A stretch of 64,000 nt of DNA from Bactrocera neohumeralis. Its lineage: Eukaryota > Arthropoda > Insecta > Diptera > Tephritidae. The notes beneath the pieces were generated by a model. That model was not told the DNA's origin, made no database searches, and saw only the letters and a list, made by a program, of their open reading frames with translations. The number at the start of each line of letters is the position of its first letter. Positions within the stretch are counted from its first letter, which is position 1. Position numbers and translations under genes: made by a program. Location of the stretch: positions 74,392,215 through 74,456,214 of the forward strand of contig NC_065920.1 of the NCBI RefSeq assembly GCF_024586455.1. Reading direction: 5' to 3'. This document shows, piece after piece, positions 28,501-43,500 of this stretch.

Positions 28501-31500
28501 ATAACGGTTCAGCGTTCTAAGAGATCCCTGTTTGGATCGATCTCTTAACCAAACCTAATCTAACAATAAGGATCATTATTATTGCGATCATAGTTGTAGA
28601 ACCACCTTCATTCGCTCTAAGTTTCGATCGTTGTGTTAGTAGATGTAATATTGGCGACTACTGCTTCGTACTTTTTCGTGATGGAAAGATCCATGGAAAT
28701 ATTTAAAAAAGTATTAATTTAATTTATTAAAGCTGCACTTGAAGTACATGTACCTATATAGCGGTAGAATCGTCGATTTTATTATTGTTCTGTTAATAGT
28801 CGGCTGAAATATAGTTCTCTGTAGCAATGTCAAAGTTCATCAAAGAACTTGTGAACGGACTTCTATATGAGAAGCAACGTTATTTCTGGAAATTTTCTTG
28901 CTCGCACATTTTTTTGAACCCAACACACCAACAACTTTATATAACTCCGCTCACTAATTACATTTGCCATTGTATTTATCGCTTTCAATAAAAATTATAT
29001 ACTATACAACAATAATAATAATAAAACATATGTACAGTGGAGTAAATAAAAGTGCATGCAGTGCATTTTAATTTAGTACTTTCAATTTTCATTAAATTCG
29101 AACGACTGAAGAAACTCACAAAATTGCGCTGAAACTATCGCCAAAGCGTTCAGGCTCAAACAACAACAATAAAAGCAACAACATGCCAACAGCAAAACAA
29201 GAAATTATTCGTCTAACGCAAATGTTGCATGCTTAATGGTTGCACATTGTTGCACATGGCAAACAACGCCAACAACAAAAGCGCGTCATATGCACAAAAA
29301 CAACACCAAAACACAACTATAAGGAATAGAAATTAAATGCAGCGCGTCAAATTGAGGCAGCGGCGCTTTTAAATATTTATGTGCGCATTTTTTTCACGAA
29401 ATCACTGAAGCTTGCAACATAAAGCAAAAAACGACAGAAAAAATTAAATTGAAATTAGAAAAAAGCGAGCTAAGTAAATGGCTGCATTTCCAATTCTTCT
29501 GTAAATGCTACAAGCTCACAATCTCCAAAGGCACGCTCTCGCGCGCCGGCGCTGCCACTAAGCTGGCATTTACTGGCAAGTTTCTAAGAGTCTTTAGCTG
29601 CCACACTGTTGCAGCTGATGCAGTCTACTGTGAAGCATTTGACGCAGCAATGAGTTGCAGAAGCAAAGAAAAGTAGTTAACACTCATCCACCGGCGCGGG
29701 CGGGGGTGTGCCACAAAGCCGATTTCTTCTATTTATTTGGTAGCAGGTGTGTATGTGTGTCTTTTGGCGTTTTTCTGCGAATTATACAGCGAGTAGGCTG
29801 TGTATATGTATTTGCGTGCCCGAAATATGCCGCGCTAATCACAATTATTTTGCTTTAATTATGTGTTTAGCTAAGTTTTATATACTCTCTTAAGGAGATA
29901 TGTGTGATTGTATGTATGTGTTATGGTATGTATGTATGGATATCTGTATTAATATATTCACGCTTGCGGCTGCTCATACTAATTGTTGCGGTTGGTGGCA
30001 TGCGGCAATCAGCGCTTGTGGAATGTATGCCAGCAGTGTGGCGTGAGTGAAGTTGGCTGCAGCAGGCTTGCTTCAATACACACACATATTGTCAATGATT
30101 TTTTGGTATTTATACCCTGAAAAGGATTCCACGATATTTGTAACAAAAATTTGTAAGAAAACGTCTGAGACCTTATTTCCAATATCGGATCACTATAGCA
30201 TATAGCTGCCATACAAACTGAACAATCAAAATCGAGTCCTTGTTTGGAAAACTTTTTTATTTAACGAGATATTTTCACAAAATTTGGCACGGATTATTAT
30301 CCAAGCCAGCGCTATAATTTTCGCATATTTTATTGAGATCGGATCACTATAGCGTATAGCTGAAATACAAACTGAGCAATCAGCAAAAGGTCTTGTATAG
30401 AAAACTTTTTCATTTGAAAAGATATCTTCATCAAATTCGGCATGGATTGTTATCTAAAGTAATGGTATAATCTTCCAAGAAATTGTTTATATAGGATGAC
30501 ACTAGCATATAGCTGCCATACAAACTGACCGAAAAAAATTAAGAAAATATTTTTTTATACCCTTTTGTGCTATAATAAAAGCACCTGTGAAGGGTATAAA
30601 AACTTCGGTGCAGCCAAAGTTAACGGTTTTTCTTGATATACAAGCGTAAGAGAATTTTTGTAGCCTGAAGCAACAATGTTTTGCTGTAAATCTATCCGTC
30701 ACAAGAAAATTATTTAATTCTGTCATTTTATGGAAAGATTAAGGTGTTTCATAAATTCTTTCGAATTCTAGTATGCTAGGAAAATACTTAAAAATTGCTG
30801 TATTACCAACTTGAATGCTCAAAAATGTTCTTGCAGCGGCTTAAAATCCATTGGAAACTAATTTTGTCTCAAAAACTACATTTATAACAAGCTCCAGCCA
30901 TTTAAAATAACTGCAAGCAAGTGGAATTCGCTTAATATTCAATCATATGCCGCAAGCTTGCCACGTGAGTATTTTTTAATTGCAGTAAATGCTACATGTT
31001 TTTATTGCGCCACTTGCCACATGGCGCTATTGTCAACTAGCCTCTTTTTTAGTGTAAGAAAAAATTGCAACTTGTTGCTAGGTCGCTGCATTAGAAGGTG
31101 AATATGTAACTGTGTATGTTGCTACATTTCAATATGTATAATACAGTTAATATAGACAGTTAATACACACACACACTTTTTACATACTATGTAGACCTAC
31201 ATAATCCATTGCCTTTCAATTTACGCGGCAAGTCAGCTGTAGCCACTGTCAATCAAAAAATGCTATTGCTTACGTTGTAATCTTATAAATAACGGTAAGA
31301 TAATACCACGCCAATTAAATACACAGAATCAATAATTTTTAGGTTAGTAGCTGCATAAATTTTAACTGCTATTTTCTCATAGTTATGTGGAAATCTAGAA
31401 AATTCAAGTGAAACTGAAGGCGTTCCACAAGTTCATAAAATAATTTACTTCGGCTATGCTCTACTATATTTCTAGACTTAATAAAATGGAGACGCATTAT

Positions 31501-34500
31501 ACAAACACATATTTTTGTAGTCAGAATACAAAAATAATACCTAATACCCTTTTACTTTTCTGGTAACCACATTATAAGTTACTTTGAAGTACTTTTTTTC
31601 TGACGCCTAGGCAAGCTGTGCACCCTTTTAGAAACACGTTTCCGTTAACTTTTATGGTAAATCATATCCAACTAAACTCTACAGCGGTCAAGGTGTTACC
31701 CTCCTCATCCAAACCCCCATCATTTGACATTTATGAGAATAATCTTGCACTCTTTCTATCTGACGTTTCTTTGTCACTCAAATAAAGTTTTTGCAGTTTC
31801 TTTCAACCGTTTTAAAGCACGTAATGTTGCTCAAAGAAAACTGATTGCTCTAAGTTACATAGTTACTAATATAAGAAATTGCAAAGAAAATATATTTTTA
31901 ATACTCAATAAAGAAGGCAATAAAAATCGGCTGTTGCGCTTTTTGCGTGACTAATGAGCGATTGCAAGTTCACTCGCTTTTGAATGTTGCCATCAAAGCG
32001 CATAGCGCCTGTTGCAACTGGCATTCGCATAATGCAACTGGAATTACAAAGCATTTATATTTATTGTTGTTGCGTCTTAAGTTGCTGGTTGCAACATGCG
32101 TAGAGATATGGGAGAGTTCAAAGTGGTGGGGATCGGTAGCTCTAAGTGCTTGAATAAGTAAGAGGTTTGAGCGCCGAAATTGTTTTATTTTCTTGCAAAA
32201 TGGATTAAAGTGGAATAAGAAAAAATAAAACAGTTAATCAGATACAATTAAATATGTTGGTTTTTATTAAACCGACGTCAGTTAACTGGGTTTAGCAAGT
32301 TTATTTCAACCATTCTCTAGTATAACATTTATTATATGAAAGAAGTTGGTGCCTGAAAAAAATAAAAGGTGTGGCATTGTGGGGGAATGTCACAACAGTA
32401 ATCAATAAAAACTTATAAAAACATGAAAATCCCGAAAAAAATTATGATCCCGAAAAATCTGGATATACAAATTTAAATTTTATTTTATGAATAATTGTAT
32501 ATTAATAAAGTATGAAAAACAAAAAAAAAATCGGGATCCCGAAAATATTATTTTCAATTTCGAAAAGTGTAGATTTATAAAGTTATTGTTTGAATAGTAT
32601 TTTTAATTACTTTCACACTTTTACACACTTTCTTTTCAAAGATACATACATACATACATATCTATTTGGGTAATCTTAGACAAGTACAGGCCTGATAAGT
32701 AATCAAGCTCTTATTTAAAATTTTTCGTTGAAAGTCATGCAAACACCCAACTCAAAATAAATATTTACATATGTACAAATGTAATATGAAAATCTGGAAA
32801 AAGATCGGGATACTGAAAATATTTTTTTGTAATCCCGATATTTCGGTATTCATAAAATTATTATTTACTATTAATAATTTGTCACATCACGAAAAAATCG
32901 GGTACCCGAAAATATTTTTTTAATCCCGATATTTCGGTATTCATAAAATTATTTAGCACAATTTTTAATAACCGAAAATATGAAATCAATTTCGCATTGT
33001 CTGTTAAATTGTGGTCGTTCGGGACGTAATAAATAAATATAGATCCCAAAGTATATAAAATCTCAAACCAAACCGGGAACCCCAAAATGTTATTTTCAAC
33101 ACGAAAAATCGGAATTTAAAAAATTGAGCTTATATACTTTTTTATTACTGAAAACTCAAAATCAATTACGAACCTTTTAAAATTTGGCCGTTTTGGCATC
33201 CAAATAGAAATATGGCTTTATAAAATGATATTTAAAAAATTTTCATTGAAATGCTCTCGGAACACAATAAAAATAAATATATCAGCAAAATATATATACA
33301 TACATATATAAAAATAATCATATAAAAAAAATATGAAAATTCCGAAAAAATTCAGGATCCCAAAAAAATCTGGGTAAGCAAAATTACATTATATTTATTA
33401 TAAGTATACATATTATTGAAGTATGAATATTCTAAAAAAAATTCGGGATCCCGAATATGTTATTTTCATATCGGGACTCATTTATTATAACTTATTTAAA
33501 ATTTTGATTTACTGAAAACTCAAAATCAATGCCACACTTTCTTTCAAAATAAGCCTCTTAGGGCAGTCATAAACAAATATAGACCGAAATGTTACGCAAT
33601 CGATCACCACTACTGTATTTAATTCAACATTTGCGTTCAAATACTTTTTTGGCACATTTCTATTCAAATACTTTTTTGCGAAGGCCCATCAAGCATCAAT
33701 AAATCATCTCAATGGTGTCTGTGAAGGTGTTGACCAATTCCGCGCTTCATTGTTCAGCATTACCGTTATGATTTTGCATTTCGCTGATCATTGATGGCGC
33801 TTGAAGAGCACGCGCAAGATGATTTGCTCGATATTTTGCTATTTTCCGCTTTGACGCAACTTTCTTAATAAATTGAATTAATTAATGATTTTTACGACTT
33901 TATTTCTTCAAATTTTTTTTATTTATTGCTTCTTATTATATAACAGTTACTCGTATTTCGCTCTATTGTTCGCTCCACGAACTCGATCGATTTGATGAGA
34001 GATTCATTTTGAACAATGTGCAAATATTTACAAACATTTCGCCAGAGCTTTAGAATTTGCTGACCCTGCAGTCAATATTCAGCCTTGCCACATTTAAGTT
34101 TTTGCACAACACTTTCCAGCGTAATTTGTTTGCAATAACAAATTCGCATCGCCTTATATTGCTTGGGAACCTCTCCAGCGGCTTTCTTGCATAACGCCTC
34201 TTTGAAAGCTTCGCAATCATCTTTCCGCATAATTTGCTTGTCAATACGATTCGTTTCGGTCTCGGTGATTGCGTTGTGCAAATTTACATTTAACGAGCTA
34301 ACATCGTTCATAATTTGATAATGCCAATTTGTTGTTTTTGCATATCATAATTTTGTAATTTTTAATTTTTTCGCTTATAAAATGCGTAAAATATGCAAGT
34401 GATGCGCAGAAATTTGATATTTTTCTGTTTTTATGATTTTTGTTTTGGATATATTACTTTTCTTTTTTCTTTTAAATTGTCTGATCTATTTTGCAAATTC

Positions 34501-37500
34501 GACTATAACCGAATTGAAAGTTTTATGCACTCATGAGTTTTCAATTCTACAATCACCTCGAAACAGCAATCTTCAGAGGGAGCATAAATATAACCATTGG
34601 TATCAGAACACATTGTTGTATCAAAATCATAAGAAAATCATAAAAGTTTTGTTCACTTATGAGCTTTCACCTTTCATATTTTAGGCTGTAACCTTTTTAT
34701 TCACTCCGAAAAAGCTGAATTCAGGAGGAAGCTTCTGAGTTTTAGTTTATACAATATGGAATTTCATCACGTCTTATTATGGATAAAGCTTTTGCTCACT
34801 CATGAGCTTTCACATGTTTTATTAGTTATGAGCTTTCAATATTTAATTCACGTCGAAAAAGAAAGAGCCTAATACGACCATAAAAATATAACTCTTAAAG
34901 TGATTTTATTCAATCTACGATCATATTGGTTCAAAATCACAGAAGTTTGGTTCACATATAAGCTTTCGCCTCTTCTGTTAGGCTTTAGTTTAATCAATAT
35001 AAGATTATACATTTTTTCAAAACTATAAAAACTGTTTACTCAAGAGCTTTCACATTTTCTATTAGTTATGACCTTTCAATATTTTATTAACCTTGAAAAA
35101 GAAGAAGCGATTATAAAGAGTATAAAAATATATGAGGTTTGATTCGAAATCACAAACGTTTTTTCACTTATGCTCATAAGGCTTTTTTCGTCTTTTTTCT
35201 TATTTGCTATCAACTTATGAAGCTCGAAAGCGGTTAGCCAACCGAGAATTACATTATTTTTCAAAACGAGAAAAGTTTTGTGAAGTCATGAGCTTTCTCT
35301 GTTTCTGTTAGTTATAAGCGTTCAACATTTTATTCACTTCGATGGAGTCGTTTTTAAATGGAATGGAAATATAATCATTAATATGGGGGGTTAGGCTTAT
35401 ACGATCGGATTAAAATTACAAAAATTATGTCTATTTATGAGCTTTCGCCATTTTATACAAGAGTTTTCATCTCGAAACAGCTCATTTCGGGAGGTATTGG
35501 TAAAAAGAGTAGTTCCAACAGTAAGTAAGGTCAAGTGACTATCTATGACTTTATGAAAAATTTCTAATGATTAACTTTTGGTTTCCACAAACCTTTATAC
35601 TTTTATGTTTAGCCGGCGAGAAAACTATTTATCAACCACATTAGAAACGAAGTAGAACACGGTAGCGAAGTGCTAATTGAAACCAACCTCTTTTCTTCTC
35701 AATCATTTCAATCAGTCGTTCAATTAATGAATAAATCACACACTCTTCTATACCACGATAACGATTTGTCAAATTCTTTGTTGAACAAATACAAATATTT
35801 AACCACTTAAGTATCATCGGCCACGAATCGCTGAGCAAAGAAGAGCAGCATTAAATTAAAAATCAAACAACAGTAAAAATGCTCAATGAAAAATCCATGC
35901 TAAGTAAATAAAGTGGGGAAAAAATGTGGTAGAAATAGCGGCACTTTCACTCTCGACGCTGCTTTCATTAGTGGAACGCGCCAACAACAATGCGCATGCG
36001 CGTCTACGCTTTGCTGTAACTTTTTGCTTTACGCAAAGATGAGTTGGGAGAAACCACAACGGCGCGCACTGGGCTTGGTTGTGCGTTAGCACCAATAAAT
36101 ACCAACAAATGCGTGGCTCATCTATATTATTAAAGCCAGCCAGCAGCGCTGAAAACATGCACACACACATGCACATGCATGCGGCATGCATCACAAATCA
36201 ATTAACACGTATTAACTTGTTGCTTGTTTATTGCTCTAATGTGACTGAACCGCAAGGCAGGTAGTGAGCACACAGCCCAGCCGGTGCATACGAATATTTT
36301 AACCTGCTCTACGGCCCCACTGGCAGACATGTGGTAATGCCCGCCCATAAGCGCTTACGTTCAAGTGCTTGCGTCACTTGTGTGGTTATGTGTGTCAAGT
36401 GAAGAAGATATCTCGTTTACCTCGTGAAGAATGCAGCATAAAGTCTGCATAGTTGCTGGGCTGGGCTGCGATGCTGAAAGAAGCCTGAGTTGGATTTTTA
36501 TCTGCTAATTTCATTTATTTTTCTTACTTCTCCCTTTTTTCTTACATATGTACATATATACTAACGCACATACCGGTTATGGAAAAAAGTGAAATTCCTC
36601 GTGCGTTTAAGATTATCTCTACGGCCTGACCGCTTCACCTGCTCTCTGTTGGTTTAATTAATAAATTAAAATAGAAAGCAACGGGAGTGGTCAAGCAATC
36701 TTGCCCAAAATGTATCAATGCTGATCTGCGATTTCCTCATTCATAATCAAAAAGTCGCAACGAGATGTGTAACTTTCTTCATTGATTATACGAAATGTGA
36801 ATATTTTGTGAGCTAAATTTATAGGCGTGCCAAATTTTTATTGAAAATATTGTAATTTCGTCGCGATTTCTGTGCAGACAGGGGCTTTGATTTGTGGTAC
36901 AATGAATAAAAAAACTTTTGAGAAGCTTTTCGATCAATTCTTAGTACCGGTATTCTTAGCTGTCTAGTTTGGATTAGGTTAAAAGGTCGATTCTAAGAAG
37001 CATCGCACTCGGACAGCTTAGAACGCCGGTCTGTTATGGTTCCATTTGCTGTCTAAGGGAAATCCAATTTTCGATAAACTTTTTATATCCCTCGCCAGGG
37101 ATGGCTTTCAGTGTCTTTAGCGATTTTTTGTTTTAAGTTTGTGGTCATTCGATTGTTTGGCGGATAATTTCAATCTTTTTGTGAGCGCCATTTGCTAGAT
37201 TGTTGAACTCTTTCGATTTCATATAAATCCATTTCTCGTTCCCAATAATTAAGCACTTCAAAAATATAGGGTCCTCAGCTGCATTTTCAAGTCTCTCTTT
37301 AACGATGTCGTTTTTGGAAAAAATTCCGGACTTTAAGTAAGAATTTAGTATTGACACATTTCATACACAAAAGTTAACCAAAATATTAACCAAAGTATTA
37401 ATCAAAATGCGTTAAGCGATCCCTAAGGGATGTTGAGATCCTCTAACTCTCTGATATCAATACTACCATTTCCAACCACAGTTTCTATAACAGTTTCGAT

Positions 37501-40500
37501 ATTATCGTCAACAGAAGAGAATGGGCGACTTGTATGAGGTATTTTCAATGACTTCACGACCTTTACTGAACTCCTTGCACCTCTCAAATATTTGTGTTCC
37601 TGATAAAACAGGATCCCCAAACATCTACTGTAGTATTTTTGTCGATTCTGCACTCGTAATAAAATTCACCACGAAACTTTTCATGTGGTAAACAAACAGC
37701 TGCCAAACAAACACTTGTTGAAAATTGTAAGTTATAGTACCAAACTATGAAAAAATTTTCAATGTTTCGGTATTGCCCGCAGTTTAAATGGACCGGTCCG
37801 GGTTAAATTTGATCAGATATATGGTCATTATGACTATTCCATTATTTGAATGGATCATTTTGGGTCAAATTTGATGAGATGGCTTTTAACTACCTACCTA
37901 CTCTTTTTGACTAGTATATAGTTTTCGGACAACGCCATTGTGTAACTTATTTAAATTGACCAGTCCGGGTCAAATTTGATCAGATGGTAAATATCTAGTC
38001 GTACGTCTATAATATAGATTTTGAACCTCGCCAAAGAGTCTTCTCTTACTTTTTTTATTCAGCTTTTATTGTCTATATCACTATTCTGAAACTTTTATGA
38101 AAGAAAAGTTCTAGCTCAGCTAACCTCCTCCTCTTGCAACAAAGGACGCAAGTATTTTTACATGAACAAATAAAAATCTGAGCATCACCAGCAAACACTG
38201 CTTAAATCCGCTGGGCTTCTGCGCTCGTTTATTTGAAAATTTTGCAAAAAATAAACACAAGTTAACTCCAGCAAGCGAACTCTCCGCTTTCTCACCACCC
38301 CCGTCACTTCACATTCAACCGTTAGCGGAGCCCAACATTTCGCATGCGTAATTCATCAATGCAAACGTGCGGATATGTAAATTACAAATGAGCTAAACAC
38401 AATTTCACGTGCTTAATGCCGTTATTCGCATGCGTACATACATACATATGTGCAGATGCATGTTTACCTTAACAATTGTTTGGCTTTTAAGCGCACATTG
38501 GCTTCCAGTGCATAATTGCAAGTGTGTTTGCTTGTTTGTTTGAACATGGACTAATGTTTGTAATTACACTGGGTGTGTGTACTCGAGCGGCGCATGTGCG
38601 CACATTATTAGCATACTCACCTGTATAGCACACCACACCACATGTATGTATGTCCATATATATATATGTTTGTATGAGTGCTCAGCAAACTTCGAAGGCG
38701 TTAAGTGACTTGTTGCTGAAAATGTTGCAGAAGTTTAAGCTTCCGTAAATATGTTAATTACGTTGCATGCAACAAGGTGGTAACGGCACACTTGTTTCGT
38801 TATGTACCACAGTGGATAGTTTGTTTGCGCGGCATAGCGGGTCAGCGATTCTTGTAGCAGACACCAGGACGCTGGTCACGCTGGCAATAAATTTTTGTTT
38901 CTAGCCAACTTTTTGGCAGTAAAAATTATTCCACTTAAAGTTTAAACTTCAGTAAGTGGTTGAGAATTGTGGGGGAAGCAGAAGTAAACAAAAAAATTCC
39001 AAGTGACGCGACTAAAATTATGGGCGAGTGAAGCAATGCTTGATCCAAAGAGGAAACTGTATTAATGCTACTCAGGGAGGCATTAAGTGATGAGCTCAGC
39101 TTTATTCAATGCCTTCAAGGATGAGTATGATAGGATCCCAAAGGAAGTGGTTGAAATTGTGGGCTCCTGACATAAATTCAAGGAGGTAACTGTATTAACG
39201 CTGCAAATTCTTGACGAATTAGATAGTGATAAGCTTAGTTTTATTCAGTGATTGGTGAGCTTTGTGCTCCTCATGTCCCTAATTGCCTTCAGGTGGCGAG
39301 CATTGCATTTTGAGACACCTTTTTTGAAATTTCCAGTCTTTGGACATATATTTCTCGAGCTGATTTCCTAAATGAAAGTGAACCTAGAGCTCCATGTCTA
39401 AATATGTGCACAATAGTGTTCTGACAATCCCTAGAATCGACACCACAGAGTTTTGACAATGTTTTGGTTATTCACGTTTTGGTTTATGTTTTGGTTGTTG
39501 TTCTCGTTGTTAGAGTTAGAAAAAAAATCTTAGATCCCTAATACAATTTCAGATCTTTTCGGAAACGTTTGATGTCCCAGTCGCGGTACCAGGTTGTGGC
39601 GAAAACTTATTAGTTTGCTTCTCACGGGCCTGTCTTCAAGCAGTGAGCACTATAAAGCTCTGCCTGACTTCTAGGCTTAACCAAAAGATATTTATGCCGG
39701 TGATACATTCTAAAGTTAATGTCTATGAAGATTTTCTAATAATCATTATGAAAAGATTGAATCACGGATTAATTTCCTAGTGAATTAACCAGCATTTGCA
39801 AGCTTGTCCTTCAAACTTCTTGGAGTGCTATTCCCACCTTTTTTTGACTCTATTTTATCAGTATTTGTGTCCACTGTTCTCTAGCGTTCAAACTTTGGAT
39901 TCATGGACCTCCAATGAGCTCGGCAAGCGCTGGGATGTCCAAATACCTTCCTCAAAAACCAAAACTTGTGCCGCTGCGAGCATTCTGACTGGACACTGAC
40001 CAATACAAAAAGCTCACAAGCGGTGGTTACATGCCTTGTCAGACGCAAATCAGCTAGACACTGACCATTAGACTACTTTTTGGGAGTTTATATGTTTTGT
40101 CGGAGACTATACAAACTGTATCATTTAGACACTTTCTGACAGTGTTCAATAGACTCATATGTCGGATACAACTTGCCAAATTTGTATAGCAGAAGACGAG
40201 GTTGAATCATTTAGACATTTTAGTTCAACTGTTCAATTTTTTTCTGTCTGAGAATTAGACATCTCGGTACACACACTTTCGTCGAACTATGTGAAGTTGC
40301 TGGAATTGATATTATCCGCTCAAAAAAACTTGTGGTAGGCTTGAAGCGCTTATTTGACCTATAAGAGTATGTTAATCCATATCTAGGAGTTTTGGGAATC
40401 ACAAAGGAGCAGCGTTTACAGCTGTCCATGTTGGATCCTTCATTCTCTTTGTAGCGAAGACCAGCCCTGCAACCAAACCTAACCTGTCTTGATAAGTAAA

Positions 40501-43500
40501 CGAATCGAAGACCTTCAACTCACAGATACATTGCTCATTATTGATAATTACTCAATTAAATGTAACAGATTACTTTTTCATTACTGGCAACAGTATGCAT
40601 TACTTTGCTGCAGTTAAATTCCATACAAGCTAATAAAATGTAATTAAGGCAACACGCTCAAAAAATTCACACACAACACGCTAAGTAAGACATAAAAAGT
40701 TTTGGGGCAACTATGGCTGCTCTACAATCGCCCAGAGTCGTAAAAATTTTATGACTCCACAACTGTAACACATACATACACCACTACTTAAACGATATTC
40801 AAGCGATTGCTGGCTCAATTTTACATTCAGACTGTTAGTATTTCCTCTACATGAAGCTTTCAGCCAAATCCGCAGCGTTATAGTACACGCTGCTCCCCCA
40901 GCAGCAGTTCACCCAGTAAATACAAACATACATTTAAGTGGAATCGCCAGAAGTTTTTGCACAGAGATTTTTTATTATTAACGCTATAGCTGTCCATATG
41001 CCTCGAAACCAGCCAACTAACCACCACTTGGCAGTTGCCGGGCGTCACACAAACTCTCCAAGCTAATTTGCCTAAGACAGCCGTCAGCCGTCAGCAGTCA
41101 GCAGTCGGCAGTCGGCAGTCGTCGTCGTCGTCACCGCTGTTATGCGCCACTGATGCAGGTATCTCTGTGTAAATTGGACACTTACACCAGCGGAGTCTCG
41201 CAATTGGAAGCTTCCCCAAGCGCTACTCAATGTTGTTTCAATTGCAATTGCAATTGTGGCGCACGGACAAGTGCATGCCACATGCGCGTTGCAAGTTGCA
41301 CACAAAGCCAAAACTTGCTTTAGCAAAAAAAAAAAAAGTAAATTCAGCTCAAAAGCTCCAAGCACGAACGAGAAGAGTTGCACGAAAGCAACCACTTCAA
41401 CTGCAACAGCGGAAAGCACGAGAAAAATATTGCACAATTGCAACTTCAGCAAATGCTTTGCCGCTGCCGCTTCGCTTCAATATAATTTAATCTTCTGGCT
41501 TGTTGTTGTTGTTTAATACTTTTAAATTGCCACTTTATTGTTGCTTTTCGTTAGTAGTGTAGTTTCGTCAAGTGTGTATTTAAGTAGTTGGACACTGCTG
41601 GCTAACTAAATGCCTGCTTCACCGCGTGCCTCGTGGCGTGTCTGGCCGACGGCGCACAGCTGCTGTTAGTTGCCGCTAAATTGGCTACTGGCCGCACGTT
41701 ATTATTGAGTTACCTACTTTTCGGTGACTTCTCATCCGTCATCCGTTGTGTGTATATTCAATGAGTTCATATTGCCCGTGGTCAGACATAGTTTTTAACA
41801 GAGGTTGGGTAGACAATAATGGTGCCACCTCAAAGTGTGTCTAAAGGGCTCGGAAGTTTGGTGATAGGTAAAAGATAGTATATCAAACGAAACTAAGAAA
41901 AAACGGTTACACAGGAACTGGAATGCCCTTCAAGATTATAGAAATTTCCATAGAAGAACTTGATTTCAATCGTGCAACTTGTAAGGCAGCTGTATGATAT
42001 AGCCGTCCGCTCTAAAAAGTTTCTGCAGATATTGTAGCGTCGGCAGCGAGGCAGGGAAGATGGATCTGTAACAAATTGCTGATCGAAGAACTTAGCATTA
42101 CATGCTAATACTACTTCTGCATCCTACCGGATGAAATAATTAAGTGGTATAATACCATTGGCTCTTGTCCCAAGGGAAATCATTACCAAAAGGGTAGACT
42201 TTACAAAGAAGTTTTAGGTTACCCTTAGCAGCAAGGCTAAATGGAATGTTTCCATTCTCGAAATACTGCTCAGGGATAGTAAATACAATCATGTGGTACA
42301 CCGACGGCTCGAAAACGTCGGAGGGAATTCGCGCAAGAGTCGCAGGACCAATCTCTCAATACCAATGGGAAGTTTTCCGAGCATTTTTCAAGCAGAAGTT
42401 TTAGCCAAAAGTCGGTGGATAGAGATAAACCTCCAACTCAATTATCGCAATGTATGTACAACCACACTTAGCGACATTCAAAGCGGAACTTAAAGCAATA
42501 TCTGCCTATGAGATCGAATCGCTACTGGTGCAGGAGTGTAGAGAATGGCTGAATAGTCCAGTGGAACGGAAACAAGGGCACCTTAGCTGGATGCTTCGTC
42601 ACAAAGGTATAGCGGAGAATGAACTGGCTGATTAGCTCGTCCGTTCCGCAGCATTTACTAACATAGTTGGACCAGAACCCTTCATCGCGGTTAGTCTTCA
42701 TACCATACAGGAGCTGTTCCGCAAGGAAAAACGAGTAGGCAGAGAGAGGTATTGGCAACAACTTCAAAGCATGCGCTAATTGTCGGTTCTGCTGGTTGAC
42801 ATAGCAGTCTGCAGACGCAGGATAAATACCCTGGAATCCATGTTTCCAAACAGGGATCACATCGCCTCACTAGCAACTAGCAGTTTATTGGACTTTATCA
42901 ATATGCTGGGGCTAGGTGAGTCTTTGTGGTTTAAAAGAGGGCACAATAGACCTACGGACGCGGTGCAATCCTCATATATTTATTTTGTCTTAGCATTCAC
43001 AAATATATTAAAGAGATCCTTAAATAATTGCCACACTTCTTACACCGCAGGATGAAGCTTACAGATCGAGAAGACTGCAGGAAATGCTGCAAGCATTTGG
43101 GATTCCCATGGTATGATACACTGGAGGAGGTATCGATAGTGAGGCCACAGAATCTGTTAAAATTCGCGTCAAGCGCAGGCATCATAAACGATAAATTGGA
43201 CTTAGCTAAACTCTATCTGGTATCACAAAAGACAAAACTGGTCTATGCGTGGCTTATTGGTCTACCACATTAACCTAACCTAACTTTACCTTTACCAGTG
43301 TTTGGTAAAGTTTTAAATGCACAGTTTTTTTTATCTCAAGATGCAGCTGTTACCTATAAACGACTTAAAACGACTTGACGAGTACTATTGAGGCTCTACG
43401 ATATACGAAACCACCATTCGGAAGTGCTTTGAAAACAATGGACATTCTCAACGTATAAAAATATCAAAAATAATTCCCAAAATGATTTTTAGATGACTGT

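Noticed and set aside
36258..36264. Single CAGGTAG (Zelda-type) site
   Set aside because: About eight are expected by chance in a window this size on both strands.
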